This document shows positions 47,030 to 57,927 of a stretch of 64,000 nucleotides of DNA, piece after piece. Position numbers and translations under genes: made by a program. This stretch comes from Malus domestica (Eukaryota > Streptophyta > Magnoliopsida > Rosales > Rosaceae). The stretch is from the NCBI RefSeq assembly GCF_042453785.1, contig NC_091676.1, forward strand, positions 255,501 to 319,500. The letters are read 5' to 3'. Numbering within the stretch: position 1 is the stretch's first letter; every line of letters starts with the position of its first letter. Under the pieces are notes generated by a model. The model made no database searches and was not told the DNA's origin. It was given only the letters and a program-made list of their open reading frames with translations.

Positions 47030-48990
47030 TCTGTGGTATCTGGCTCTCGAGATTCGGAGAACGATGCCTTTTCGATTTTTGCGAAAGCAATCATGCTGGG
47101 GGTCTGGCTCTCGAGATTCGGAGAGCAGTGTCTCTTCGATTTTTGAGAAAGTAATCATGTTGGGAGTCTGGCTCTCGAGATTCGGAGGGCGGTGCCTCTT
47201 CGATTTTGGAGCAAGCAATCTTGTTGGGAGTGTTGTCTCGAATGTGAGTAAAGGTTGGGCATGTTTGCTAGTCTACCTTGCCACGAAGCACAAAGGTTGA
47301 CACACAGGGACTTTCCAATTATCCAGCAATGGTACTGTTCCTTTACCCTCTCTTCGATTTTGAGAAAGTAGTCATGCTGGGAGTCTGGCTCTCGAGATTC
47401 GGAGGACGGTGCCTCTTCGATTTTGGAGCAAGCAATCTTGTTGGGAGTGTTTTCTCGAATGTGAGTAAAGGTTGGGCATGTTTGCTAGTCTACCTTGCCA
47501 CGAAGCACAGAGGTTGACAAACAGGGACTTTCCAATTATCCAGCAGTGGTACTGTTCCTTTACCCTTGTGGGTAATAATATGGTAGCTAGACCTTCAAAA
47601 TTTATGTGTCTAAACTTTGTTAGTGCTGTTTCTTTGCTATTCTTTTACCTTTCTTGGTCAGAGCGATGTAGTGGGAGCTGCAAGCTTCACGTGCTCAACT
47701 TTGGCAGAGAACTTTGGCAAAGTTATCTGTGGTACCCATGAGCTATTGTTGTGTGTAGGAAGTGGGTGATTGAACAGTAAGATTCATGTGCTTTCCACTT
47801 CACCAGAAGTCTTCGACAGAATGCCCATAATTTCTGCAAAGCTGAGTGTGCGTGTGACAGGTGCTGACAAGGCTAGAAAAGTAGGTGCCTCTTCGATTTC
47901 TGAGATCGGCCCTCGTGGTCTCTGAGCAGTCCAGCTTTTGAGAAAGCGAGCGCCTCTTCGATTGATTCGGAGAACGATGCCTCATCGATTTTTGAGAAAG
48001 CAATCGTGCTGGGGGTCTGGCTCTCGAAGATTCGGGGAGCAGTGTCTCTTCGATTTTTGAGAAAGTAATCATGTTGGGAGTCTGGCTCTCGAGATTCGGA
48101 GGGCGGTGCCTCTTCGATTTTGGAGCAAGCAATCTTGTTGGGAGTGTTTTCTCGAATGTGAGTAAAGGTTGGGCATGTTTGCTAGTCTACCTTGCCACGA
48201 AGCACAGAGGTTGACACACAGGGACTTTCCAATTATCCAGCAATGGTACTGTTCCTTTACCCTCTCTTCGATTTTTAAGAAAGTAGTCATGTTGGGAGTC
48301 TGGCTCTCGAGATTCGGAGGACGGTGCCTCTTCGATTTTGGAGCAAGCAATCTTGTTGGGAGTGTTTTCTCGAATGTGAGTAAAGGTTGGGCATGTTTGC
48401 TAGTCTACCTTGCCACGAAGCACAGAGGTTGACACACAGGGACTTTCCAATTATCCAGCAGTGGTACTGTTCCTTTACCCTTGTGGGTAATAATATGGTA
48501 GCTAGACCTTCAAAATTTATGGGTCTAAACTTTGTTAGTGCTGTTTCTTTGCTATTCTTTTACCCTTCTTGGTCAGAGCGATGTAGTGGGAGCTGCAAGT
48601 GCTCAACTTTGGCAGAGAACTTTGGCAAAGTTTTCTGTGGTACCCATGAGCTATTGTTGCGTGTGGGAAGTGGGTGATTGAACAGTAAGATTCATGTGTT
48701 TTCTACTTCCCCAGAAGTCTTCGACAGAATGCCCATAATTTCCGCAAAGCTGAGTGTGCGTGTGACAGGTGCTGACAAGGTTGGAAAAGTAGGTGCCTCT
48801 TCGATTTCTGAGATCGGCCCTCGTGGTCTCTGGGGAGCCCAGCTTTTGAGAAAGCGGGCGCCTCTTCGATTTCTGAGATCAGCCTTTGAGGTCTTTGAGC
48901 AGCCCAACTTTTGAGAAAGCAAACGCCTCTTCGATTTCTGAGCAGGCGCCTCTTCGATTTCTGAAGCTCCGTCGAGTGCAGATTTTTATA
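47030..48990. repeat. Complex tandem repeats: about 0.91-kb duplication and shorter units
   Basis: The segment about 47500-47930 recurs at about 48410-48840 (offset about 910 bp, over 95% identical), with markers GGTAATAATATGGTAGC and GGTGCTGACAAGG. Within it TCTGGCTCTCGAGATTCGGA occurs seven times (near 47040, 47103, 47167, 47383, 48016, 48078, 48299), and the unit ending CCACGAAGCACAGAGGTTGACA four times. At 48790-48965 a unit of about 64 bp starting GCCTCTTCGATTTCTGAGA is repeated three times plus a short partial. Open frames through the repeats are incidental. Confidence 0.9.
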
Positions 48991-49103
48991 GGGGCTGGCA
49001 TTAAGTTCCAAAGCACACTTGAATCTCCACCAGTAGAAGCTTCATTCTTGCACTTCTAAGATCTTGATTTGTCCGACCTCTTCTCTCTTCAACACCTTTG
49101 AAA

Positions 49104-49778
49104 ATGTCTGGCCCCTCCGACCGTCGTTTTGACTTGAACCTTGTTGAAGAGGCAGCCCCGCCTTCTCCAGACAACATATGGCGCCCATCCTTCGTCTCCC
49201 CTACTGGTCCTCTTACCGTTGGGGATTCCGTGATGAAGAATGATATGACCGCTGCGGTGGTGGCCAGGAACCTTCTCACTCCCAAAGATAACAGACTACT
49301 TTCCAAACGGTCTTATGAGTTAGCTGTTAAGGATTCGCTGGCTCTCAGTGTTCAGTGTGCAGGTTCTGTGTCTAATATGGCCCAACGCCTATTTGCTCGA
49401 ACCCGCCAAGTTGAATCATTGGCGGCTGAAGTGATGAGTCTCAAACAGGAGATTAGAGGGCTCAAGCATGAGAATAAACAGTTGCACCGGCTCGCACATG
49501 ACTATGCTACAAACATGAAGAGGAAGCTTGACCAGATGAAGGAAACTGATGGTCAGGTTTTACTTGATCATCAGAGATTTGTGGGTTTGTTCCAAAGGCA
49601 TTTATTGCCTTCGTCTTCTGGGACTGTACCGCGTAATGAAGCTCCAAATGATCAACCTCTGATGCCTCCTCCTTCTAGGGTTCTGTCCAGTACTGAGGCT
49701 CCAAATGATCCCCCTCCGGTGCCTTCTCTTTCTGGGGCTCTACCGACTTCTGAGACTTCTCCTAAGCAACCTTTGTGA
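49104..49778 (+). CDS. 224-aa coiled-coil protein of a dispersed element, function unknown
   Basis: Single uninterrupted frame from the ATG at 49104, in good context (AAAATGTCT), to TGA. The N-terminal third is Pro/Asp-rich (SDRRFDLNLVEEAAPPSPD), then comes RSYELAVKDSLALSVQCAG. A heptad-like coiled coil lies near residues 103-150 (VESLAAEVMSLKQEIRGLKH onward). The tail carries a Pro-rich imperfect repeat of about 21 residues (EAPNDQPLMPPPSRVLSSTE type). No GAG zinc knuckle, protease or polymerase motif is present. Codon use and intact length argue for recent constraint or recent amplification. I recall near-identical hypothetical proteins in Malus and Pyrus, but no function. Confidence 0.6.
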   Translation: MSGPSDRRFDLNLVEEAAPPSPDNIWRPSFVSPTGPLTVGDSVMKNDMTAAVVARNLLTPKDNRLLSKRSYELAVKDSLALSVQCAGSVSNMAQRLFARTRQVESLAAEVMSLKQEIRGLKHENKQLHRLAHDYATNMKRKLDQMKETDGQVLLDHQRFVGLFQRHLLPSSSGTVPRNEAPNDQPLMPPPSRVLSSTEAPNDPPPVPSLSGALPTSETSPKQPL

Positions 49779-50035
49779 AGGCTCCCTCTTGTGTGTTTAT
49801 TTTGACTCATGTATATGTACATATTTGTAGCTTATCGGGGATATCAATAAATAAGATTTCCTTCATTTCAACGTATTGTGTTAGATACACCAAAACCTTA
49901 TTCGCTAAGTTCTTTGAATTTTCTTTTGTTGAAGCTTGTATGTTGAAGCTTTCTGAGTAGAGCATGTAGGTTGGGGTAGTGTTCCCTTAATTTTCCGAGT
50001 GAGGAAAACTTCTCGGTTGGAGACTTGGAAAATCC

Positions 50036-53000
50036 AAGTCACTGAGTGGGATCGGCTATATGAATCTTAGAACGCCATTGTGCTCGATCCTGTGTCATGT
50101 CCTTCGTTAGATCCAAGTACTCTAAGTCTTTTCTTAGAGTCTCTTCCAAAGTTTTCCTAGGTCTTCCTCTACCCCTTCGGCCCTGAACCTCTGTCCCATA
50201 GTCGCATCTTCTAATCGGAGCGTCAGTATGCCTTCTTTGCACATGTCCAAACCACCGTAACCGATTTTCTCTCATCTTTCCTTCAATTTCGGCTACTCCT
50301 ACTTTACCCCGGATATCCTCATTCCTAATCTTATCCTTTCTCGTGTGCCCACACATCCAACGAAGCATCCGCATCTCCGCTACACCCATTTTGTGTACGT
50401 GTTGATGTTTCACCGCCCAACATTCTGTGCCATACAGCATCGCCGGCCTTATTGCCGTCCTATAAAATTTTCCCTTGAGCTTCAGTGGCATACGGCGGTC
50501 ACATAACACGCCGGATGCATTCTTCCACTTCATCCATCCAGCTTGTATTCTATGGTTGAGATCTCCATCTAATTCTCCGTTCTTTTGCAAGATAGATCCT
50601 AGGTAACGAAAACGGTCGCTCTTTGGTATTTCTTGATCTCCGATCCTCACCCCTAACTCGTTTTGGCCTCCATTTGCACTGAACTTGCACTCCATATATT
50701 CTGTCTTTGATCGGCTTAAGCGAAGACCTTTAGATTCCAACACTTCTCTCCAAAGGTTAAGCTTTGCATTTACCCCTTCCTGAGTTTCATCTATCAACAC
50801 TATATCGTCTGCGAAAAGCATACACCAAGGAATATCATCTTGAATATGTCCTGTTAACTCATCCATTACCAACGCAAAAAGGTAAGGACTTAAGGATGAG
50901 CCTTGATGTAATCCTACAGTTATGGGAAAGCTTTCGGTTTGTCCTTCATGAGTTCTTACGGCAGTCTTTGCTCCTTCATACATATCCTTTATAGCTTGGA
51001 TATATGCTACTCGTACTCCTTTCTTCTCTAAAATCCTCCAAAGAATGTCTCTTGGGACCCTATCATACGCTTTTTCCAAATCTATAAAGACCATGTGTAA
51101 ATCCTTTTTCCCATCTCTATATCTTTCCATCAATCTTCGTAAGAGATAGATTGCCTCCATGGTTGAGCGCCCTGGCATGAACCCGAATTGGTTGTCCGAA
51201 ACCCGTGTCTCTTGCCTCAATCTATGCTCAATGACTCTCTCCCAGAGCTTCATTGTATGACTCATTAGCTTAATACCCCTATAGTTCATGCAATTTTGTA
51301 CGTCGCCCTTATTCTTGTAGATAGGCACCAAAGTGCTCGTTCGCCACTCATTTGGCATCTTCTTCGTTTTCAAAATCCTATTGAAAAGGTCAGTGAGCCA
51401 TGTTATACCTGTCTCTCCCAAAAGTTTCCACACTTCGATTGGTATATCGTCTGGGCCTATTGCTTTTTTATGCTTCATCTTCTTCAAAGCTACAACCACT
51501 TCTTCCTTCCGGATTCGACGATAAAAAGAGTAGTTTCTACACTCTTCGGAGTTACTCAACTCCCCTAAAGAAGCACTCATTTCATGTCCTTCATTGAAAA
51601 GATTATGAAAATAACCTCTCCATCTGTCTTTAACCGCGTTCTCTGTAGCAAGAACCTTTCCATCCTCATCCTTGATGCACCTCACTTGGTTTAGGTCCAT
51701 TGTCTTCTTTTCCCTTGCTCTAGATAGTTTATAGATATCCAACTCTCCTTCTTTGGTATCTAGTCGTTTATACATATCGTCGTAAGCCGCTAACTTAGCT
51801 TCTCTGACAGCTTTCTTCGCCTCTTGCTTCGCTTTTCTATACCTTTCACCATTTTCATCGGTCCTCTCCTTGTATAAGGCTTTACAACATTCCTTCTTAG
51901 CCTTCACCTTTGTTTGTACCTCCTCATTCCACCACCAAGATTCCTTTTGGTGTGGGGCAAAGCCCTTGGACTCTCCTAATACCTCTTTTGCTACTTTTCG
52001 GATACAACTAGCCATGGAATCCCACATTTGGCTAGCTTCCCCCTCTCTATCCCACACACATTGGGTGATTACCTTCTCTTTGAAAATGGCTTGTTTTTCT
52101 TCTTTTAGATTCCACCATCTAGTCCTTGGGCACTTCCAAGTCTTGTTCTTTTGTCTTACGCTTTTGATATGTACATCCATCACCAACAAGCGATGTTGAT
52201 TAGCCACGCTCTCTCCTGGTATAACTTTGCAATCCTTACAAGTTATACGATCCCCTTTCCTCATTAGAAGAAAATCTATTTGTGTTTTTGACGACCCACT
52301 CTTGTAGGTGATCACATGTTCTTCTCTCTTCTTAAAGAAGGTGTTGGCTAATAAGAGATCATATGCCATTGCAAAATCCAAGATAGCTTCCCCATCCTCG
52401 TTTCTCTCCCCAAAACCATGGCCACCATGAAAACCTCCATAGTTGCCTGTCTCCCTGCCCACGTGTCCATTTAAATCTCCTCCTATAAATAACTTCTCCG
52501 TCTGAGCAATTCCTTGCACCAAGTCTCCAAGATCTTCCCAAAATTTCTCCTTCGAACTCGTATCCAACCCTACTTGAGGTGCGTACGCACTAATCACATT
52601 GATAAGTTCTTGTCCTATTACAATCTTGATTGCCATGATTCTATCTCCTACCCTCTTGACATCTACAACATCTTGTACCAAGGTCTTGTCCACGATGATG
52701 CCAACACCGTTTCTCGTTCTATTTGTGCCCGAATACCAAAGTTTAAACCCTGAGTTTTCTAGATCCTTTGCCTTACTACCAACCCACTTAGTTTCTTGTA
52801 GGCACATAATATTTATCCTTCTCCTCACCATAACTTCCACTACTTCCATAGATTTTCCCGTTAAGGTTCCTATATTCCACGTTCCTAAACGCATTTTGCT
52901 CCCTTGAGCTCTACCTTTCTGTCCTAGCTTCTTCACCCTCCCCCGTCTAATAGGATCAAAGTACTTCTTTTGTGTGTCCCGGGTAAAGTTGATAGGAGCA

Positions 53001-53280
53001 TATGCTCCCAAACAACTTTGAGTGGAGTCGTTCGAAAAGAAGTTTATATGGCCCCCTTGCTCATTTAACACTGCATCCGGGTGCCGATGGAGATACAGCG
53101 ACCCTTGCTCACTTATCACTGTGCTCAGGCCACACAGCGCGCCACTTACGGGTGACGCCCTAGCTTTAGCGCGATTTTGTTCTGGATTCATTTTCATAAG
53201 GATTCGACGTGATCATGGAGTGCCGGCTGTCGACTACCTGACGCCCTCCCCCTCCTGCCCTCCCCCTCCTCCTTTATCCG
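50036..53280 (-). mobile_element. RTE-clade LINE, near full length, intact ORF
   Basis: Read on the - strand: a short GA-rich 5' region (about 53280-53198), one ORF (53197-50039), and essentially no 3' tail. The downstream border at 50036 abuts other repeat sequence directly; the (TTG)n tail present in the sister copies is missing. Two shorter copies in the window (17183-17385, 45025-45655) share its 3' end and orientation. Confidence 0.92.
50039..53197 (-). CDS. RTE LINE polyprotein: AP endonuclease and reverse transcriptase, 1,052 aa
   Basis: A single open frame with no internal stop. An exonuclease-endonuclease-phosphatase domain (residues about 102-345) has [15 protein letters not shown] and [10 protein letters not shown] reverse transcriptase (about 595-860) has [55 protein letters not shown] and the catalytic FADD (near residue 794). 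A C-terminal region with [19 protein letters not shown] follows, typical of plant RTE proteins. It nicks target DNA and copies its own RNA at the nick. The usual stop (TAG, seen in the 45-kb copy) is changed to CAG, so the frame ends one codon later at TGA. It is potentially functional, though the missing 3' tail may disable the copy. Confidence 0.93.
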   Translation of the reverse strand: MKMNPEQNRAKARASPVSGALCGLSTVISEQGSLYLHRHPDAVLNEQGGHINFFSNDSTQSCLGAYAPINFTRDTQKKYFDPIRRGRVKKLGQKGRAQGSKMRLGTWNIGTLTGKSMEVVEVMVRRRINIMCLQETKWVGSKAKDLENSGFKLWYSGTNRTRNGVGIIVDKTLVQDVVDVKRVGDRIMAIKIVIGQELINVISAYAPQVGLDTSSKEKFWEDLGDLVQGIAQTEKLFIGGDLNGHVGRETGNYGGFHGGHGFGERNEDGEAILDFAMAYDLLLANTFFKKREEHVITYKSGSSKTQIDFLLMRKGDRITCKDCKVIPGESVANQHRLLVMDVHIKSVRQKNKTWKCPRTRWWNLKEEKQAIFKEKVITQCVWDREGEASQMWDSMASCIRKVAKEVLGESKGFAPHQKESWWWNEEVQTKVKAKKECCKALYKERTDENGERYRKAKQEAKKAVREAKLAAYDDMYKRLDTKEGELDIYKLSRAREKKTMDLNQVRCIKDEDGKVLATENAVKDRWRGYFHNLFNEGHEMSASLGELSNSEECRNYSFYRRIRKEEVVVALKKMKHKKAIGPDDIPIEVWKLLGETGITWLTDLFNRILKTKKMPNEWRTSTLVPIYKNKGDVQNCMNYRGIKLMSHTMKLWERVIEHRLRQETRVSDNQFGFMPGRSTMEAIYLLRRLMERYRDGKKDLHMVFIDLEKAYDRVPRDILWRILEKKGVRVAYIQAIKDMYEGAKTAVRTHEGQTESFPITVGLHQGSSLSPYLFALVMDELTGHIQDDIPWCMLFADDIVLIDETQEGVNAKLNLWREVLESKGLRLSRSKTEYMECKFSANGGQNELGVRIGDQEIPKSDRFRYLGSILQKNGELDGDLNHRIQAGWMKWKNASGVLCDRRMPLKLKGKFYRTAIRPAMLYGTECWAVKHQHVHKMGVAEMRMLRWMCGHTRKDKIRNEDIRGKVGVAEIEGKMRENRLRWFGHVQRRHTDAPIRRCDYGTEVQGRRGRGRPRKTLEETLRKDLEYLDLTKDMTQDRAQWRSKIHIADPTQ

Positions 53281-54387
53281 GTCAAGTGGCCAAAAACCTT
53301 TCGGTGCATATAATAAAAAATGAGGACATAAAGATGTGGGAACATCATTATGAGGAGACAAATGATCATGTTTCCTTTTGATTTGTTGAATTTTCAAAGG
53401 CAGAGAATTTGGTTTTTTACTTCCACCCTTTGCCTTTGCCTTTGGAGAAGTAGAGAAAGCATCATTTGTTTTTTGGTGAAGCCCAACTCTGCTCAGAGAA
53501 CAGAGTAGCAGAGCATCCGAGCAGAGAAGGAGTGCTGCATTCCTCATTGGAAGAGAGCACCTCTCTTCGGTTAGTAATCATTCATCAAAGTTGTATTTGT
53601 TGTATTAGCTTTGAGCTTCGTATAGAGAGGAAATTATTCACAATATTTCATTCTCTATTTGGTTCTTTGGTGTGTGAAAGTTATTGGTTGTATTGGAGTT
53701 TTAGGTTGTGAGATTGACAACACTTTGTAAACTCCCATTTGGTTGATAGTGGATTATTGGGTGAGCTCCTACTACTCCGAGGACGTACTCAAGTTAAACT
53801 GACTGTTGAGGAACCTCGTTAAAATCTTGGTGTATTTTATATTTTGTTCTTGCATTCCATTTGATATATTTCTTGTGGATTAGCTTGAATTGGTTCCAAT
53901 TGGTTTGGTGTTATCCTAGCACAACATTTTCCTTGTACCAATTTCGTGGTATACCATTTATCGTTTCGTCTGGTTTTCCGTGGTATAGACATTTCGAATT
54001 CGAAGATGCTCTTTTCTCCAGAGGAGTAAACCAAAGAAAATTTACTTAAGAAGTCAATCAATGGATGGATAGATCCCTTTCAAATGGCTTATACAAATTA
54101 TCTTACTGTGAGCGTGTAAAAATATATTTCAAAGTATGTGTCCGCGGAAGGTTATAATTACAGAAAAATTACAATATCAAATGAATGAGGCATTGACCCC
54201 TCTCCACTTCGCAGCTTTGGATACCTGATCGATCATATATGTGCTATGTCACCAGTACAAAATTGCAAAAGCACCATTCTTAAACCTGCATAAATACACA
54301 TGTCAATGAACGATTCTAAATGACGAGATGATTTATCTTAGAACGCCCAAGAGCACTTAAAATAATTACCGTGCGTAGATTAAAACT
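53281..54387. other. Repeat-like spacer, possible LTR remnant, and HCF136 3' flank
   Basis: The stretch about 53440-53930 reads like a plant Copia-type LTR (promoter-like start, GGTTGTATTGGAG, terminal CCTCGTTAAAATCTTGGTG). No second LTR or primer site was found. The right end is the 3' UTR of HCF136. No gene supported. Confidence 0.35.
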
Positions 54388-56839
54388 TTATCCAAGATAC
54401 CGAAGCAAGACCCCGTCATTCCCCAGCACAAATCCTTTTTTGTCATCAATAAACCTGCAGCAGTATAGAAATTACAACACCAAGTTGCAGTATTTCGAAT
54501 CCATTGAAAAATCTCTCGCGGTACGATCGCTAAAAAGAATTGCTATTGGCACTCCATAAATCTAATCGGGCACTTCAAACTTTCTATATTTAGAAAGAAA
54601 TATTCTCTTGTACCACATGAGGAGTGCACAATTAGATTTTGGATTATCAATAATAGTTCCTAAGGGGAATACCAAATACCAAATTCATAGACAAACGTCT
54701 GGAGAGATTAGACTTACTTTACAGAGTATAGATTGGCTGCAATATTGTCCGCTGCTTTGTCACGGGTCCATGTCTTGCCACCATTGGTAGTCTGCAGTAA
54801 AATCCCACTTCCCCCGGCTGCCCAAGCCTCATCCTGCGTAGTACAAAAACAGTCACTAAACATGTAAAAACTAATTACACTAGAAGGGTTCTGATTACAG
54901 TAATTGAAGGAGACCAGACAAGCACATGAACGGAAAACCATTACCTTTGATCGGTACCCGACATCAAGAATGCCAAAACCCCGGCTTTGGACTGGAACTT
55001 CTTCAAAATCCTCTGTTAACTGAAATAATAAGCAATATCTTAGCTTCTATGCTATGAGAGTGACAAGGTTACAAGGTGAATTATTCTTCTTGCATGATAA
55101 GGTCACAGGGAAAAACAGTATTTACTTACCCCGGTACCTTTGCTCAGATAAAGTCCCCCTCCACGAACAAGGAGCCAAAGACCACCATCGGCTCTCCATC
55201 CCATGTTTTGAATTCTTCTTGCAATTGTTCTGTTATGTGGCTGCCAGTATGGCTGAAAATGTAAAGAAGGCAATGAATCACAGGCTTCACAGTTAACATG
55301 AGTGCATGAGTATATCCCACAAACTTACTGCATCTGAATTTTCAGGGGGTAAAAGATAAAACACAGTGATTAGACAGAAGGAAAAGCCATATTGCATGGA
55401 AAAAGAGAAACTCACCTGGCCAGGCTCCCAAGTGAGATAGAAATTACCGCGGCTTGAGACGGCAACATATTTTCCATCGGGTGAGCGATTCACAGAATTA
55501 AAAGTTCCAGTGTAGTAACTTGCACCACTAATTCCACTAGAAACTGTTCTGAAAAAGCAATGGAGATACATGAAACTTGTTGCCTTTGTATCGTCAATAA
55601 AAGAGCAACCAACTTAAACAATATGAAAATCTGAGGAAAACGAAAAGAAACCATCTCAGATATTCACGATATACGTAAAATCTCAAACTTCGAAATATTG
55701 TGTGAACGTCTTAAGTTTCCAACTATAATCTTTAATCCGACCACTGAATGAAAACATACCTATTAAGAGTAGCGGAAACAGTCTCCTGAACAGCAGCCCT
55801 CCAGTTGTAGCCTCTGTTTGATGTCACATAAATTGCACCTTCGTCAGTCACCATCTCTGCACTCTTCTCACCAGTTGCCTTTATATACACCTGGAAACAT
55901 TACAAACAGATAGGCTTATCTCAGCTTACCAATATCCAAACGGAAAACAATGTTGATTACTTCATCCAATGTTTTCATTACTTCGTAAGAAACTGCATCA
56001 CGGATATCAGCTATCACTTAAATTGCATAGAATCACGCTAAAAGGGGATATTTGAGATTAAATGAGTAATAGAAAGATTTACCATATCTCCAGGAAGCTG
56101 AGAGCTTAGCGGTATCCTTTCCCAGCTGTCTCCGGAATCAGAGGTGTGCAACAGAATTGCAGGCTTTCCAACAATCCAACCCTCCTTCCCTTTGAAGCTT
56201 ATGGCATTGAATCTGTAATTAAAATCTTCATCTTCAGCTGACGGAATCGAACGCTGAACCCAAGTTTCTCCGCCATCCTTCGTCTCTAAAAGGGTTTGCC
56301 TGGTCCCCAAAAGAAAACCTACCCACATAAATTAACCAACAAATACTCAATTTTAATTCCAGATAATATGAATTTTAGCATTAACTAACAGCACTTGGAA
56401 TTTTATCGCATGCATTTTCTGAGGAGCCAAACAACAGATTGTAGAGAGAGAGAGAGAGAGAGAGGGAGAGAGGGAGAGAGAAATTGGGTTTACCGTGCTT
56501 GGGGTCCTCGGGTACAAAAGCAATGTCGAGGAGGACGACCCCGGGGTCGATAGGAAGGGAAACTTTCTCCCACTCCGAAAGCGCGGGATCCTCCGCCTTG
56601 GCCGGCAGTACGGATCCGAACAGCGGCAAAGTGGTGAGGGATAGAGACAGCGCCGCCGTCTCAGAAACGAAGTGTCTGCGACTGACGAGGGAAGAATCGG
56701 AGGACGAAGAAGAAGCTCGAGGTATAGATAGAGAGGTCCGGAAACGGCGAGGAGTGGTTGCGAATTCGAGAGAGGGTTTCAGGTGAATTGTTGGTTTGGA
56801 GAAGTCCGTCGTCAGTTGCAGAGAAGTCGCCATTTTCAT
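54388..56839 (-). CDS. HCF136: Photosystem II stability/assembly factor HCF136 (Ycf48 homologue)
   Basis: Eight exons on the - strand, all phase-checked: 56839-56494, 56318-56083, 55890-55760, 55548-55416, 55252-55130, 55019-54945, 54833-54718 and 54454-54388, giving 408 residues (406 from the second ATG at 56833; Arabidopsis about 403). The N-terminus has a Ser-rich plastid transit region. A lumenal signal with twin arginines follows (RR at 54-55, a hydrophobic stretch, AKA ending at 82), indicating Tat export into the thylakoid lumen. The mature part is the beta-propeller of the Ycf48 family, with repeated [13 protein letters not shown] and NGGKTWTRD signatures. HCF136 is needed for assembly of the early photosystem II reaction-centre complex with D1/D2. 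The ending [17 protein letters not shown] is nearly invariant. A GA repeat sits in intron 1. Confidence 0.97.
56438..56480. repeat. (GA)n microsatellite in HCF136 intron 1
   Basis: A GA run with a few GGGAGA interruptions, just 3' of the exon 1 donor in the transcript. It is also read as an extended CDS-like frame, which is an artefact. Confidence 0.85.
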
Positions 56840-57001
56840 ACTCTCTATCTCGCTCGAGTCTAGACCCCTCTCTTATCCCTCTTATCCGGAACAAAGATGC
56901 ATGGCTTCGCGGGTGATTTCGGAAACATCCACGTGGATAGACCTTATAAAGTATCTATTATGTCAGTCTATAATAAGTAAAGCAATAAAGAAGGATCAAC
57001 A
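56840..57001. promoter_or_regulatory. HCF136 5' flank next to tRNA-Ala
   Basis: Only about 160 bp separate the HCF136 ATG from the tRNA gene, so the HCF136 promoter must overlap or extend across the tRNA. No clear TATA box was assigned. Confidence 0.35.
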
Positions 57002-57074
57002 GGGGATGTAGCTCAGATGGTAGAGCGCTCGCTTAGCATGCGAGAGGTATGGGGATCGATACCCCACTTCTCCA
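57002..57074 (+). tRNA. tRNA-Ala (anticodon AGC)
   Basis: A 73-nt cloverleaf without intron, starting GGGGATGTAGCTCAGATGG (the box A region is within it). The anticodon AGC is at 57035-57037 in a 7-nt loop (CTTAGCA, 5-bp stem CTCGC/GCGAG, position inferred). The T arm is GGGG-ATCGATA-CCCC (box B). The discriminator base is A, and a short T run follows (57075-57082), fitting RNA polymerase III termination. The acceptor stem has one G-T pair and one T-T mismatch at pair 6-67, where the plant consensus I recall has T-A. The mismatch may be tolerated. Confidence 0.93.
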
Positions 57075-57927
57075 TTCTTTTTGCCTAATTTTTTGTGTTT
57101 TAAATTTTTTTTTTTGGTATTAAATTACTGTTTAGCAATTCAAAAAAGTGTTATTGCACTTTTCATGCACATTTTTAAAACATTTCAATCTCATTTTGCA
57201 ATTTTACACATTTGATATATTTTTTTTATATTGTCAAATGATAGATTTATTAAGTGTTATATTTTCTGTTAATTTAACAGTTAAATAATCACGTGCAAAA
57301 CATGAGATCTTTGAAGGCCAAATTTGTGTCATAGGCTCCACCTTTTCACCTGCTCTGTAATTACCACAGAAGTTTGCGCATCAATGGAAAAAGTCCTTTT
57401 TTATATGGACTAAACATCGAAACCTAAATCCATTTTTTTTCTGAGAGGCCAAATTGAAAAACTCCAAGCATTTCATTTTCATGGGTCTTTATCCAATTTC
57501 TTCAAAACATATAGTACTGCATCAGTGGGGAGTGACAGGAAGGAATCGGATAACTCGTTCTCCAACTCACCGAACCAAAGCGAGTTGCTGGACTGAGAAA
57601 GGGAAAAGAGAGAGAGAGAGTGATGAGGGTTGAATGAGGGTGAAGAAGATGGAGGGCAATTAACTCGCTATTTACACAATACCACACATGACGGGCATAC
57701 AGAAACTTTGCTCGTACGGTAAAAATCAATATCGAATTCAACTTTCCTATATTTTCACAACACCTATTTCCTTTCCCTTTGCTGCTTTCAAATGATTTCC
57801 TCGTACTAACTCCCCCCTTCCAGCAAAAGAAAACAGCAGAGAAATCAAATGGAAGAGAGGTGACTATCGTTTTTCGAAACTGAATATATATAAACATCAC
57901 AACCTCTTCCCCAAAGAAACAGGCTGA
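57075..57927. other. Spacer and 3' UTR of the RING gene
   Basis: AT-rich sequence after the tRNA, then the probable 3' UTR of the - strand RING gene (to about 57500). No other gene supported. Confidence 0.45.

Larger units (their letters stand above)
45656..50035 (+). mobile_element. Repeat-rich non-autonomous element carrying a coiled-coil ORF
   Basis: This interval between two RTE copies lacks reverse transcriptase, integrase or transposase. It begins with LTR-like AT-rich sequence (45676-45900). Modules with the motif TGGATGTATCGG and ATATGGGATACTTTTGC follow, then a nested set of tandem repeats (about 47030-48990) and a 224-aa ORF (49104-49778). I recall the same ORF as abundant in apple and pear genomes, which supports a dispersed element. 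It could be a large retrotransposon derivative (LARD-like). Paired LTRs were not demonstrated, so both ends are uncertain. Confidence 0.5.

Noticed and set aside
46764..48922. Numerous 75-110-aa frames on both strands with repeated peptides
   Set aside because: They are reading frames across tandem repeats and copy each other on both strands. Only the 49104-49778 frame has independent coding character.
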